Assembly: GCA_024235755.1 (NCBI GenBank)
Contig: JACKLV010000002.1
Coordinates: 62,001-126,000 of the forward strand
Source of the DNA: Burkholderiales bacterium
Lineage (GTDB): Bacteria; Pseudomonadota; Gammaproteobacteria; Burkholderiales; Nitrosomonadaceae
Length of the DNA stretch: 64,000 bases
Reading direction: 5' to 3'
A model generated the notes under the pieces. The model was given only the letters and a program-made list of their open reading frames with translations, was not told the origin of the DNA and searched no databases. Made by a program: the position numbers and the translations under genes. Shown here one piece after another: positions 34,143-43,289 of this stretch. Position 1 is the stretch's first letter. Each line of letters begins with the position of its first letter.

Positions 34143-35159
34143 ATGAAAGTTTATTACGATAAAGATGCGGATTTATCATTGATTAAACAGAAAAAAGTCA
34201 CCATTGTCGGATATGGTTCTCAAGGGCATGCGCACGCAAACAATCTGAGTGAGTCCGGTGTTCAAGTGACTGTTGGTCTGCGTAAAGGCGGGGCATCGTG
34301 GAGCAAGGCAGAAAATGCAGGACTCAGTGTCAAGGAAGTGGCGGAATCGGTTAAAGATGCGGACGTAGTCATGGTGTTATTGCCTGACGAACAAATGGCT
34401 TCTGTTTATGTCAATGAAATTGAGCCCGGTTTAAAACACAATACGACATTGGCTTTTGCGCACGGTTTTAACATTCATTATGGCCAGATATCACCACGCG
34501 ATGATCTGGATGTGATCATGATCGCTCCAAAGGGCCCCGGTCATCTGGTGCGTTCGACATATGTGCAAGGTGGAGGCGTGCCGTCACTCATCGCGGTGCA
34601 TCAGGATAAATCGGGTCGGGCGCGGGATATTGCCCTGTCTTATGCAGCTGCAAATGGCGGTACCCGTGGTGGTGTTATCGAAACCAGTTTCCGCGAAGAA
34701 ACGGAAACGGATTTGTTCGGTGAGCAGGTTGTTTTATGCGGTGGGTTGACCGCTTTGATTCAGACCGGTTTTGAGACGTTAGTTGAAGCGGGATACGCTC
34801 CGGAAATGGCTTATTTCGAGTGTCTGCACGAAGTAAAATTAATTGTCGATCTGATTTACGAGGGTGGTATTGCTAATATGCGTTACTCGATTTCTAATAA
34901 TGCCGAATATGGTGATATTTCGAGAGGGCCGCGTATTATCACGGATGAGACACGCGCCGAAATGCGAAAAATCCTGCGCCAGATTCAAACAGGTGAGTAC
35001 GCTCGTGAGTTTATTCTTGAAAACCAGGCAGGCGCACCGACACTGAAATCCAGCAGACGCCTTGCCTCAGAGCATCAAATTGAACAAGTGGGTGCACAAT
35101 TGCGGGGTATGATGCCTTGGATTAAAAAAAATCAGCTGGTTGATCAAGGCAAGAACTAA
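34143..35159 (+). CDS. ilvC: Ketol-acid reductoisomerase, class I
   Basis: A 338-residue short-form enzyme that isomerises and reduces acetolactate. The NADPH fold has GYGSQGHAHA at residues 24-33. The C-terminal knotted domain has LCGGLTALIQTGFETLVEAGY and the metal-binding ECLHEVKLIVDLIYEGG. AAAGGGAAAT directly precedes the ATG. It is third in the ilvBHC run. Confidence 0.97.
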   Translation: MKVYYDKDADLSLIKQKKVTIVGYGSQGHAHANNLSESGVQVTVGLRKGGASWSKAENAGLSVKEVAESVKDADVVMVLLPDEQMASVYVNEIEPGLKHNTTLAFAHGFNIHYGQISPRDDLDVIMIAPKGPGHLVRSTYVQGGGVPSLIAVHQDKSGRARDIALSYAAANGGTRGGVIETSFREETETDLFGEQVVLCGGLTALIQTGFETLVEAGYAPEMAYFECLHEVKLIVDLIYEGGIANMRYSISNNAEYGDISRGPRIITDETRAEMRKILRQIQTGEYAREFILENQAGAPTLKSSRRLASEHQIEQVGAQLRGMMPWIKKNQLVDQGKN

Positions 35160-35219
35160 TTCAGTTTCTTGCGATTATCGCTGTTTTTCTATTATTTATT
35201 TTCTTTGTGATAAAACTGT

Positions 35220-35867
35220 ATGTCTAACTATCCGCATCCATTGATTGCCAGAGAGGGCTGGCTTTTTATAGCGATTGCATTTTCAGTCGCCCTTTTAGTA
35301 AACATCTATGTTGGTTTTATCTGGGCGATATTTTTCTGGTTTATTGCTATTTTCGTTTTACAGTTTTTTCGTGATCCGCCACGGGTAGTGCCTTCAGTTC
35401 CAAACGCCGTATTATCCCCAGCTGACGGCAGGATAGTTGCTGTCGAACAAGTGCACGATCCTTATTTGAAACGTGATGCAGTAAAAGTCAGTGTGTTTAT
35501 GAATGTATTCAATGTGCATTCTAATCGTAGCCCTGTCGATGGTAATGTGCGTGATAAATGGTATTTTCCAGGAAAATTTATTAATGCAGATCTGCCTAAA
35601 GCCTCTCTGGAAAATGAGCGAAATGCGTTGTGGATTAAAGCGGATGATGGCTCTGATGTGACATGTGTGCAAGTGGCGGGACTCATTGCCAAACGTATTT
35701 TATGTAATGTCGTGCCGGGAGAACATCTTGCGCGTGGCCAGCGATTTGGTTTTATTCGCTTTGGTTCGCGTGTGGACGTTTATCTGCCGCCAGAAACCAA
35801 AATCAATGTCAATATCGGTGATAAGGTCTATGCGACAACGACGGTTTTGGCTGAGTTAAGAAAATAA
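35220..35867 (+). CDS. psd: Phosphatidylserine decarboxylase, short form
   Basis: A 215-residue short phosphatidylserine decarboxylase that makes phosphatidylethanolamine. Cleavage before Ser183 in RFGSRVD would generate the pyruvoyl group. Hydrophobic segments in residues 14-50 anchor it to the inner membrane. The SPADGRIV and NVHSNRSPVDG blocks are typical. pssA, the enzyme before it in the pathway, lies downstream behind an apparent terminator. Confidence 0.95.
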   Translation: MSNYPHPLIAREGWLFIAIAFSVALLVNIYVGFIWAIFFWFIAIFVLQFFRDPPRVVPSVPNAVLSPADGRIVAVEQVHDPYLKRDAVKVSVFMNVFNVHSNRSPVDGNVRDKWYFPGKFINADLPKASLENERNALWIKADDGSDVTCVQVAGLIAKRILCNVVPGEHLARGQRFGFIRFGSRVDVYLPPETKINVNIGDKVYATTTVLAELRK

Positions 35868-35878
35868 AAAAGCTGAAG

Positions 35879-35910
35879 AAATACGCGCTGTTGGATTATG
35901 CGTATTTTTT
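35879..35910 (+). terminator. Intrinsic terminator after psd
   Basis: AAATACGC (35879-35886) and GCGTATTT (35900-35907) form an 8-bp stem with a 13-base loop that runs into a short T-run. It lies 12 bases after the psd stop and may reduce read-through into pssA. Confidence 0.65.
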
Positions 35911-35998
35911 CAATTTTTACATGGCCATATGATTTTGACTTTGTTCTGCGTGATAGGTGGCGAAACAATTTTATTTTATTTTTCTGAATACTCACATC

Positions 35999-36778
35999 AT
36001 GTCTGAATCTCAGCCAGACTCGACTTTGACGCAGTCACGCTTACGTCGGCGCGGTATTTATTTGCTGCCTAATTTGTTTACAACAGCAGCATTATTCGCC
36101 GGCTTTTATGCAATTATTCAGGCGATGAACGGTAATTTCGAGCATGCTGCAATTGCTATTTTTATCGCAATAATACTCGATGGTCTTGATGGCCGAGTCG
36201 CAAGAATGACGCATACGCAAAGTGAGTTTGGCGCTGAATACGACAGCATGTCCGATATGGTTTCATTCGGCGTCGCTCCGGCGTTGATTATGTATGAATG
36301 GGCGTTAAAAGAAACGGGACAGTTGGGTTGGATTGCAGCATTTATATACTGCGCCTGTGCGGCATTGAGGCTGGCGCGTTTTAATGCCAATATTCATGTG
36401 ATTGATAAACGTTTTTTCCAAGGGTTGCCAAGCCCGGCAGCCGCTGCGTTGATTGCGGGTCTGGTATGGGTGATGCTGGATTTCCAACTGTCAGGGACGG
36501 ATCACAAGTGGCTTGTGCTGATCGTGACATTATTTGCCGGTTTGACGATGGTCAGTAATATACCATTTCATAGTGGTAAGGATATCAACCTTAAGAAAAG
36601 AGTTCCTTTTGTCACAATTTTGCTGTTGATGCTGTTCTTTTTTGTGTTAATCCCGAGCCACCCACCCGTGGTGTTATTTTGCTTATTTGCGGGATATGCG
36701 TTGTCAGGCTACTTGATAAAAGTATGGCGGTTCAGCAAAAACAGAAAAAAACATGAATCCACACATACATCTTCCTAA
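35999..36778 (+). CDS. pssA: CDP-diacylglycerol-serine O-phosphatidyltransferase
   Basis: Makes phosphatidylserine from CDP-diacylglycerol and serine. The ATG at 35999 gives MSESQPDSTLTQSRL and 259 residues; an upstream in-frame start would add an odd 14-residue leader. The CDP-alcohol phosphotransferase motif DGLDGRVAR...GAEYDSMSD is near residues 59-83. Several hydrophobic helices follow. It pairs functionally with psd. Confidence 0.94.
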   Translation: MSESQPDSTLTQSRLRRRGIYLLPNLFTTAALFAGFYAIIQAMNGNFEHAAIAIFIAIILDGLDGRVARMTHTQSEFGAEYDSMSDMVSFGVAPALIMYEWALKETGQLGWIAAFIYCACAALRLARFNANIHVIDKRFFQGLPSPAAAALIAGLVWVMLDFQLSGTDHKWLVLIVTLFAGLTMVSNIPFHSGKDINLKKRVPFVTILLLMLFFFVLIPSHPPVVLFCLFAGYALSGYLIKVWRFSKNRKKHESTHTSS

Positions 36779-36781
36779 CTA

Positions 36782-36810
36782 TTGCACAAAATAAAAAAAC
36801 TATTTATATT
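36782..36810 (+). promoter_or_regulatory. Possible sigma-70 promoter ahead of leuA
   Basis: TTGCAC and TATATT are separated by 17 bases. The -10 is a 5/6 match, but the -35 matches only at three positions. If used, transcription would start about 36817, almost at the ATG of the leucine-rich mini-ORF at 36820. Confidence 0.4.
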
Positions 36811-36819
36811 GTGGGCATT

Positions 36820-36912
36820 ATGTTGATTCCATCATTTACATATCCTTATTATTTTCTAGCTGCGTTACCATTCTTAGTAGAAGCAAGGCGACTGCTGCGC
36901 CTTGCGCGCTGA
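36820..36912 (+). CDS. Leucine-rich 30-codon mini-ORF upstream of leuA
   Basis: An ATG-started frame of 30 codons with seven leucines (FLAALPFLVEARRLLRLAR at the end) ends 96 bases before leuA. An 8-bp hairpin, GCAAGGCG/CGCCTTGC (36883-36905), lies inside its last codons. It resembles the leader peptides of attenuated amino acid operons. There is no clear Shine-Dalgarno and no T-run terminator before leuA, so the idea is weak. It could also be a small membrane peptide or chance. Confidence 0.35.
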   Translation: MLIPSFTYPYYFLAALPFLVEARRLLRLAR

Positions 36913-37008
36913 ATATTCAAATCCCATTCCGTTTTAGTCTCTAAGCTATAAAATCTAACACAGGTTTTATATTTCGATACGATATTTATTCCAGAAGTGG
37001 AGTGATAG

Positions 37009-38541
37009 ATGCAAGAACATTTGATTATTTTTGACACGACCTTGCGTGATGGTGAGCAAAGCCCAGGTGCTTCCATGACCAAGGAGGAGAAGGTACGCAT
37101 TGCCTGGCAGTTGGAACGCATGGGTGTAGATGTGATTGAAGCAGGTTTTCCCGCTGCGTCTAACGGTGATTTCGAAGCTGTCAAGGCTGTCGCCGAGTCG
37201 GTTAAGGAAAGTATTGTTTGCGGTTTGGCGCGAGCAATAGAAGCGGATATCAGGCGAACAGGTGATGCGCTTGAAAATACCGGACCTTCACGAATCCATA
37301 CATTTATAGCGACATCGCCCATCCATATGAAAAACAAACTGCGTATGTCGCCGGATCAAGTGGTTGAGCAAGCAGTTAAAGCGATCAAATGGGCAAGTGA
37401 ATATACCGACAATATTGAATTTTCACCAGAAGACGCAGGGCGCTCTGAGATTGATTTTTTATGCAGAATAATTGAGAAAGTTATCGATGCGGGAGCTAAA
37501 ACAGTTAATATTCCCGATACAGTAGGCTATACGATGCCGGAGCAATTCGGTAAGTTGATTCGTACCCTGCGGGAAAGGATACCCAATTCAGACCAAGCTG
37601 TTTTTTCTGTGCATTGCCATAATGATCTTGGACTGGCTGTGGCAAATTCTTTGTCAGCGGTAATGAATGGAGCGCGCCAGGTTGAATGTACCATTAATGG
37701 ACTTGGTGAGCGGGCTGGTAATGCGTCACTGGAAGAAATCGTGATGGCTGTTCGCACTCGACAAGATTACTTTTCTTGCGATACAAAAATAGATACTAAA
37801 CATATCGTGCCAGCCAGTAAGCTAGTTTCGGGTATTACGGGTTTTCCTGTACAGCCCAATAAGGCAATTGTAGGTGCCAATGCATTTGCGCATGAGTCCG
37901 GTATTCATCAGGATGGCGTTTTGAAACACCGTGAAACCTACGAGATTATGCGGGCAGAAGATGTCGGCTGGGGCGCTAATAAATTATTGCTGGGTAAACA
38001 TTCCGGCCGCAACGCTTTTCGTAGTCGTTTAAAAGAGCTTGGTATCGAACTGGAATCTGAGGAAGTGCTGAACAATACCTTTGTGCGGTTTAAGGAGCTG
38101 GCGGATAAAAAGCATGAAATCTTTGATGAGGATTTGCAAGCATTGGTGTCGGACGAGGCGCTCGTACTGCAGGAGCGGTATCGCCTGCTGTCATTGAAGA
38201 TTCGGTGTGAAACGGGTGAAATTCCCTATGCTTGTATTGTGATATCTGACCACGGTAATGAAATGCAGGCTGAATCGGAAGGCAGTGGGCCGGTTGATGC
38301 AACATTCTGCGCTATCGAAAAGCTGTTAATAAGTGGGGCGCAGCTTCAGTTGTTCTCTGTTAATAATATTACCAGCGGAACCGATGCGCAGGGGGAAGTA
38401 ACTGTGCGTCTGCAAAAATCCGGTCGTATTGTTAATGGTCACGGAGCAGATACGGATATTGTTGTAGCTTCTGCAAAGGCTTATTTGAGTGCTTTAAATA
38501 AATTGCACAGCAAACTTGAACGCGCGCACCCTCAGGTCTAA
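37009..38541 (+). CDS. leuA: 2-isopropylmalate synthase
   Basis: First committed enzyme of leucine synthesis (acetyl-CoA plus 2-ketoisovalerate). The catalytic barrel begins with FDTTLRDGEQSPG (8-20) and has the metal-binding HCHND near residue 201. The length of 510 residues includes the C-terminal regulatory domain (about 390-510) that binds leucine. GGAGTG precedes the start. It completes the branched-chain set with ilvBHC upstream. Confidence 0.97.
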   Translation: MQEHLIIFDTTLRDGEQSPGASMTKEEKVRIAWQLERMGVDVIEAGFPAASNGDFEAVKAVAESVKESIVCGLARAIEADIRRTGDALENTGPSRIHTFIATSPIHMKNKLRMSPDQVVEQAVKAIKWASEYTDNIEFSPEDAGRSEIDFLCRIIEKVIDAGAKTVNIPDTVGYTMPEQFGKLIRTLRERIPNSDQAVFSVHCHNDLGLAVANSLSAVMNGARQVECTINGLGERAGNASLEEIVMAVRTRQDYFSCDTKIDTKHIVPASKLVSGITGFPVQPNKAIVGANAFAHESGIHQDGVLKHRETYEIMRAEDVGWGANKLLLGKHSGRNAFRSRLKELGIELESEEVLNNTFVRFKELADKKHEIFDEDLQALVSDEALVLQERYRLLSLKIRCETGEIPYACIVISDHGNEMQAESEGSGPVDATFCAIEKLLISGAQLQLFSVNNITSGTDAQGEVTVRLQKSGRIVNGHGADTDIVVASAKAYLSALNKLHSKLERAHPQV

Positions 38542-38578
38542 TAAGTATAGGGAATTTAACAGAGAGTTGTTAACATCA

Positions 38579-39031
38579 ATGTCAGGGAGAATTTTAAGAA
38601 TTTCCGTCGGTATCTTGTTGTTGATCATTACATTGAAGGTACAGGCTTTTAGGTTTCAGGATACGGATGGAAAGATTCATACATTGGCGGATTACAAGGG
38701 GCGCTGGGTTATTGTCAATTTTTGGGCGACCTGGTGTCCTCCCTGTCTAGAGGAAATTCCTGATCTGATAGCATTATATGAAGAGCGTGATGATGTCATG
38801 GTAATTGGTGTTGCCATGGAATTTACTGATCCGGATGTGGTCATGGCGTTTGCGCAATCCATGTCAATTACTTATCCGACAGTACTGGGCAGTCGACGTA
38901 TCGCTTCACAGCTTGATGATATTTCGTTGTTGCCGAGCACATATTTTTTCGACCCAGAAGGCAGGCCGGCTGCACGTCAGCGTGGAATAGTGACGCGAGA
39001 AAGTATTGAGGATTTTATTAATGCAAGATAA
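38579..39031 (+). CDS. TlpA-like periplasmic thiol-disulfide oxidoreductase
   Basis: A 150-residue thioredoxin-fold protein with a hydrophobic signal or anchor (residues 4-23, ending VQA) and the redox WCPPC motif at Cys53 and Cys56. The cis-Pro is in LLPSTYFFD. The ATG at 38579 gives a normal signal; the frame also opens at a TTG within leuA. It probably acts in the periplasm, perhaps in cytochrome c maturation or disulfide repair; that role is inferred. It is 37 bases after leuA. Confidence 0.85.
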   Translation: MSGRILRISVGILLLIITLKVQAFRFQDTDGKIHTLADYKGRWVIVNFWATWCPPCLEEIPDLIALYEERDDVMVIGVAMEFTDPDVVMAFAQSMSITYPTVLGSRRIASQLDDISLLPSTYFFDPEGRPAARQRGIVTRESIEDFINAR

Positions 39032-39061
39032 TAATGGTACCGGGAATTGCTAACTTCTGTG

Positions 39062-39658
39062 TTATCCGGCTGGTTGAGAATAATGCCAGGTATTGTGCAG
39101 TAAATTAAAAACAAGTTGTGGGTAGGTGGCTTGACCAAGACTGCCGTTATAGCGCCCAAGCGCGCGGGAATAGTCACCGTTTTCTTTGTTCAGGTAGTGC
39201 CTGAGAATCATGCATCCGTATCTCAAGTTGACGCGTAAATGAAACAAATTATGCGTTTCATCCCCGATGGTTTCAATCCAGAATGGCATGATCTGCATAT
39301 ATCCTCGTGCACCCGCATGAGATATGGCGTATTTTCTAAAGCCACTTTCAACCTGAATGACACTGAGAACAAGTTGTGGATCAAGTCCTGCGCGCGTAGC
39401 TTCATAGTAAACTGTACGTAAAAACGATTCACGCTCGTTTTGATCTGGCTTAAAGCGTTTGAGACGTTCGCTCATCACTGACAGCCACGCTTTATCAGTC
39501 GCTAGCTTGGCATATTCCTGATAGCTTACAGCGCTGTCATTGATTGTCGTTTGAGTAAAGATTTGTGTGCTGATTATCAGGTGTTCATAACGCTGAATGT
39601 TGGCGTGTGTGCTGACTGGAAGCAGTAGAAGTATGAGAATAGCCGTCAATTGATACAT
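39062..39658 (-). CDS. Lytic transglycosylase, SLT domain
   Basis: A 198-residue exported protein with a signal peptide (about residues 1-19, ending THA) and a single SLT/goose-lysozyme-type domain. The catalytic glutamate is Glu104 in IQVESGFRKYA, with GARGYMQIMP and NLRYGCMILRHYL after it and GRYNGSLG near the end. It would cleave peptidoglycan in the periplasm. The start lies 13 bases inside the end of proS, so the two are coupled. Confidence 0.9.
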   Translation of the reverse strand: MYQLTAILILLLLPVSTHANIQRYEHLIISTQIFTQTTINDSAVSYQEYAKLATDKAWLSVMSERLKRFKPDQNERESFLRTVYYEATRAGLDPQLVLSVIQVESGFRKYAISHAGARGYMQIMPFWIETIGDETHNLFHLRVNLRYGCMILRHYLNKENGDYSRALGRYNGSLGQATYPQLVFNLLHNTWHYSQPAG

Positions 39659-41367
39659 AGTTTTGCCTCGATAAAAGTATTGATTTCATCCAGGGCTACT
39701 GTTTGCACATTTTGATCAGTGCGTCCTTTATATTCAACGCATGATTGTTTTAATCCGCGTTCGCTGACGACGATACGATGGGGTATGCCGATCAGTTCCA
39801 TATCGGCAAACATAACGCCTGGCCGCTCATTGCGGTCATCCAGCAATACATCTATTTTTGCTTCTGAGAAAAGTGTGTAGAGTCTCTCAGCTTCAGACCG
39901 TACTTGTTCGTTTTTATGCATGCCGATGGGTATGATAGCCAATTGAAACGGAGCCATGGATACTGGAAAAATAATACCTTGATCATCGTAATTTTGCTCT
40001 ATTGCCGCAGCGACGATACGTGAAATACCAATACCATAACACCCCATTTCAAAGTTTCGGGTTTGTCCGTGCTCATTCAGATAGTGAGCTTTCATCATTT
40101 CGGAATACTTTGTACGCAATTTGAAAATATGTCCAACCTCGATACCTCGGCATATTTCCAAAATACCTTTGCCATCCGGTGATAGCTCGCCTGCCGCTGC
40201 GTTGCGAATATCAAATACGTATTCGGGTTTTTCAAGATCACGAACGAAGTTGACATGCGTGAAATGGAAACCTTCCTCATTGGCGCCACAGACAAAATTG
40301 TTCATCTGCATGACAGCCATATCGGCGATGACCGCCGTTTTTAATCCCACAGGACCAATGTAGCCCGGAATTGTACCGGTTGCTTCCAGAATTGCCTGTT
40401 CACTGGCCATTTCAAAGTTAGTTAAAAAAGGTATTTTTCGGACCTTGAGCTCATTAAGCTGATGATCGCCCCGCAACAACAATAAGTACAGTGTGTTATT
40501 TGCTGTGACGGCGAGCGTTTTAACTGTTTTTTGTAACGGTATACCGAGAAAGTCGGCTACTTCGACGCAGGTTTTTTGGTTCGGTGTAGCTACCTTCTGT
40601 AACTCGCCAGTTGAGTCTTCCGACGATGTGGTCGGTAACCGGGATGTGGCGAGTTCTAAATTGGCCGCATAGTCCGAACCCGGACAGAATGCAATAACGT
40701 CTTCACCTGATTCAGCCAAAACGTGAAATTCGTGTGAGCCGCTGCCGCCTATGGCACCCGGGTCGGCTGATACTGATCGAAAATTCAATCCCAAACGAGT
40801 AAAGATTCGATTATAGGTTTCATGCATCAATTGATAAGTCTCATCCAGGCTGTCGGCATCGGTGTGAAAAGAATAAGCGTCTTTCATCAAAAATTCGCGC
40901 GCACGCATGACACCAAAACGCGGTCGGATTTCATCGCGGAATTTTGTCTGTATTTGATAGAAATTAAGTGGTAGTTGGCGGTAGCTGCTGATTTCACGGC
41001 GGGCAAGATCGGTTATGATTTCTTCATGAGTTGGGCCAAAACAATAATCATGATCATGGCGATCTTTGATTCTCAGCATTTGCGGACCAAAAACATCCCA
41101 TCTTTCCGTTTCTTGCCACAATTCGGCTGGTTGTATGGCTGGCATAAGCAGTTCAATAGCACCGCTTTGATTCATTTCTTCGCGAACAATAGTTTCAATT
41201 TTTCGCAAAACTCTTAAACCGATCGGCATCCATGTATATAAGCCACTGCCCAATCGTTTGATCAGCCCTGCGCGCAACATTAGCTTGTGACTGATGAGCT
41301 CGGCTTCCGCAGGTGCTTCTTTAAGTGTAGAAATAAAAAATTGCGAGACGCGCATGCCAGATTCCAT
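39646..41367 (-). CDS. proS: Prolyl-tRNA synthetase, bacterial type with editing domain
   Basis: A 573-residue class II synthetase, the long bacterial form. Motif 2 (YQIQTKFRDEIRPRFGVMRAREFLMKDAYSFH) is near residues 140-170, and an INS/YbaK-type insertion that hydrolyses Ala-tRNAPro fills about 225-400. Motif 3 (GCYGIGISRIVAA) and the anticodon-binding domain follow. It is divergent from rppH, with about 200 bases between. Confidence 0.97.
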   Translation of the reverse strand: MESGMRVSQFFISTLKEAPAEAELISHKLMLRAGLIKRLGSGLYTWMPIGLRVLRKIETIVREEMNQSGAIELLMPAIQPAELWQETERWDVFGPQMLRIKDRHDHDYCFGPTHEEIITDLARREISSYRQLPLNFYQIQTKFRDEIRPRFGVMRAREFLMKDAYSFHTDADSLDETYQLMHETYNRIFTRLGLNFRSVSADPGAIGGSGSHEFHVLAESGEDVIAFCPGSDYAANLELATSRLPTTSSEDSTGELQKVATPNQKTCVEVADFLGIPLQKTVKTLAVTANNTLYLLLLRGDHQLNELKVRKIPFLTNFEMASEQAILEATGTIPGYIGPVGLKTAVIADMAVMQMNNFVCGANEEGFHFTHVNFVRDLEKPEYVFDIRNAAAGELSPDGKGILEICRGIEVGHIFKLRTKYSEMMKAHYLNEHGQTRNFEMGCYGIGISRIVAAAIEQNYDDQGIIFPVSMAPFQLAIIPIGMHKNEQVRSEAERLYTLFSEAKIDVLLDDRNERPGVMFADMELIGIPHRIVVSERGLKQSCVEYKGRTDQNVQTVALDEINTFIEAKLCIN

Positions 41368-41574
41368 TATGATTAAAAGGGAAGCAATTCTACCTTGAAT
41401 TCTTTTTTCAAGTGTGATTTAGTCTTGTTTATAACGATGAAATAATTTTTACTATCGAATAGAATAAACTGATTGAGTGGTATTTTTTCTCTGTACTGTT
41501 TGAATGATACTTTTAATCTACAACAAAGTATGAAAAAATCCACACTATTTTAATGGGTCAAATGGATTGTTCGC

Positions 41575-42072
41575 ATGATTGACCGTAATGGATATCGCCC
41601 AAATGTTGGTATCATTTTGCTGAATTCGAGAAATGAGGTGTTCTGGGGGAAACGGATCAGGCAAAATTCCTGGCAATTCCCACAAGGCGGCATCAAATCC
41701 GGAGAAAGCCCTGAGCAAGCCATGTATCGTGAATTGGCGGAAGAAGTGGGTTTGCTTCCCAATCATGTTAAGATTGTGGGGCGCACCCGGGATTGGTTGC
41801 GTTATGAAGTGCCGGAAAAATGGATCAGACGAGAGTGGCGTGGAAATTATAAAGGACAAAAACAGATTTGGTATTTATTGCGCTTGATTGGTAGAGACAG
41901 CGATGTGTCTTTGCGAAGAAGTGCGCACCCTGAATTTGATGCGTGGCGTTGGAATCAATACTGGGTGGAACTGGACTCTGTTGTGGAATTCAAACGGAAC
42001 GTGTACAAGCAGGCATTGACCGAGCTATCGCGACTGCTGTCCGCAAGTGCCGAGAGTATTTCCGGTAAATAG
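41575..42072 (+). CDS. rppH: RNA pyrophosphohydrolase
   Basis: A Nudix hydrolase that removes pyrophosphate from mRNA 5' ends and starts decay. The 165-residue protein has the complete Nudix box from Gly38 to Leu60 (GGIKSGESPEQAM then YRELAEEVGL). It starts MIDRNGYRPNVGIIL, the usual RppH start. Adjacent to proS on the opposite strand, as in other betaproteobacteria. Confidence 0.96.
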   Translation: MIDRNGYRPNVGIILLNSRNEVFWGKRIRQNSWQFPQGGIKSGESPEQAMYRELAEEVGLLPNHVKIVGRTRDWLRYEVPEKWIRREWRGNYKGQKQIWYLLRLIGRDSDVSLRRSAHPEFDAWRWNQYWVELDSVVEFKRNVYKQALTELSRLLSASAESISGK

Positions 42073-42193
42073 CCGCAGTTTCCGTAATACTGGATTTCGG
42101 TATATGGATCAAATAGGTGCCTTAAAATGAAATGAGTTTTTATTGTGCATGCCCGTTGCTAAAAAGGATGCGCAAATAATAAAAAGAGGAACG

Positions 42194-42213
42194 GGGGCAA
42201 TTGCTCCTTTTTT
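42194..42213 (+). terminator. Intrinsic terminator after rppH
   Basis: GGGGC (42194-42198) pairs with GCTCC (42203-42207) around an AATT tetraloop, followed by TTTTTT. A longer AT-rich pairing (AATAAAAA with TTTTTATT) encloses it, making it symmetrical. It is the first of two terminators before the peroxidase gene. Confidence 0.65.
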
Positions 42214-42242
42214 ATTGAGTTCCCATAGTGGGTATTTCATCT

Positions 42243-42269
42243 GGCGTAATCGGCTACGCCGTTTTTTTT
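42243..42269 (+). terminator. Second terminator, directly upstream of the peroxidase start
   Basis: GGCGTA (42243-42248) and TACGCC (42255-42260) form a 6-bp stem followed by G and eight Ts. Only 24 bases separate it from the ATG of the peroxidase gene. CGGCTA (42251-42256) can alternatively pair with TAGCCG (42269-42274), enclosing the T-run. This layout could be an attenuator. Confidence 0.7.
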
Positions 42270-42293
42270 AGCCGTTTTTAAGGGAGATTATCG

Positions 42294-43289
42294 ATGATGA
42301 TACGTACACTGGTGGTATCGTTGCTATCAATCGGCACGCTTATCACTTCGTTTAATGTGTCTGCTACAAATGAACCGATACAGCCAATCAAAGCTGTTAC
42401 ACCAAAAAATCCTGAATTGGTTGAATTAGGTAAAATGCTATTTTTTGATCCACGATTATCCAAATCAGGCTGGATATCTTGTAACTCATGTCACAACCTG
42501 AGCATGGGGGGAACGGATAATATTCCAACATCAATTGGCCATGCTTGGCAGCAGGGACCAATCAATGCACCGACCGTCTTGAACGCAAGTATGAATTTGG
42601 CGCAATTTTGGGATGGGCGTGCTAAAGATCTAAAAGATCAGGCGGGCGGGCCTATTGCCAATCCAGGGGAAATGGCGTCAACACATGAACTGGCCGTAAG
42701 CATCTTAAATTCAATACCGCAATATCGGGCGAAATTTGAAAAAACATTTGGTTCAGATAAAGTGGATATCGATCGCGTAACAACTGCAATTGCTGCATTC
42801 GAAGAAACATTAGTTACACCTGGATCGCGCTTTGACAAGTGGCTGGAAGGGGATAAGAATGCACTTAATAAGCAGGAGCTTGAGGGTTACAAACTGTTTA
42901 AAAGCAGTGGTTGTTCAGGGTGTCACAACGGTCCGGCTGTAGGCGGGGCTCTCTATCAGAAATTTGGCGTTCATCATCCATATCAAACGGACAGCAAAAT
43001 TGAGGGTCGTAAGGCAGTAACTGGCAAGGATACAGATTTGCATGTTTTCAAAGTGCCAACACTGCGCAATATCGAATTGACCTATCCTTACTTCCATGAT
43101 GGTGCTGTCTGGACACTTGAAGAAGCTGTCAAAATTATGGGTAAATTGCAACTTGACCGTGATTTTAATAAAAAAGAGGTCGATAGTATCGTTGCTTTCC
43201 TGAAGACACTTACTGGAGAACAGCCAGATATTCAGTTGCCCATTCTTCCTCCGTCAAACAATGATACGCCAAGACCCCAGCCTTTCTAA
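42294..43289 (+). CDS. ccp: Di-heme cytochrome c peroxidase
   Basis: A 331-residue periplasmic enzyme that reduces hydrogen peroxide with electrons from c-type cytochromes. A signal peptide covers about residues 1-24 (ending VSA). Two heme c sites are visible: CNSCH (63-67) and CSGCH (207-211). FFDPRLSKSGWISC and GGPIANPGEM match the bacterial CCP/MauG family. AAGGGAG precedes the start. The homologue in Nitrosomonas europaea is active in the fully oxidised state (established); that trait cannot be read here. Confidence 0.95.
   Translation: MMIRTLVVSLLSIGTLITSFNVSATNEPIQPIKAVTPKNPELVELGKMLFFDPRLSKSGWISCNSCHNLSMGGTDNIPTSIGHAWQQGPINAPTVLNASMNLAQFWDGRAKDLKDQAGGPIANPGEMASTHELAVSILNSIPQYRAKFEKTFGSDKVDIDRVTTAIAAFEETLVTPGSRFDKWLEGDKNALNKQELEGYKLFKSSGCSGCHNGPAVGGALYQKFGVHHPYQTDSKIEGRKAVTGKDTDLHVFKVPTLRNIELTYPYFHDGAVWTLEEAVKIMGKLQLDRDFNKKEVDSIVAFLKTLTGEQPDIQLPILPPSNNDTPRPQPF

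Noticed and set aside
36849..37337. 162-codon - strand frame across the leuA start
   Set aside because: It covers conserved leuA coding sequence and has no family resemblance.
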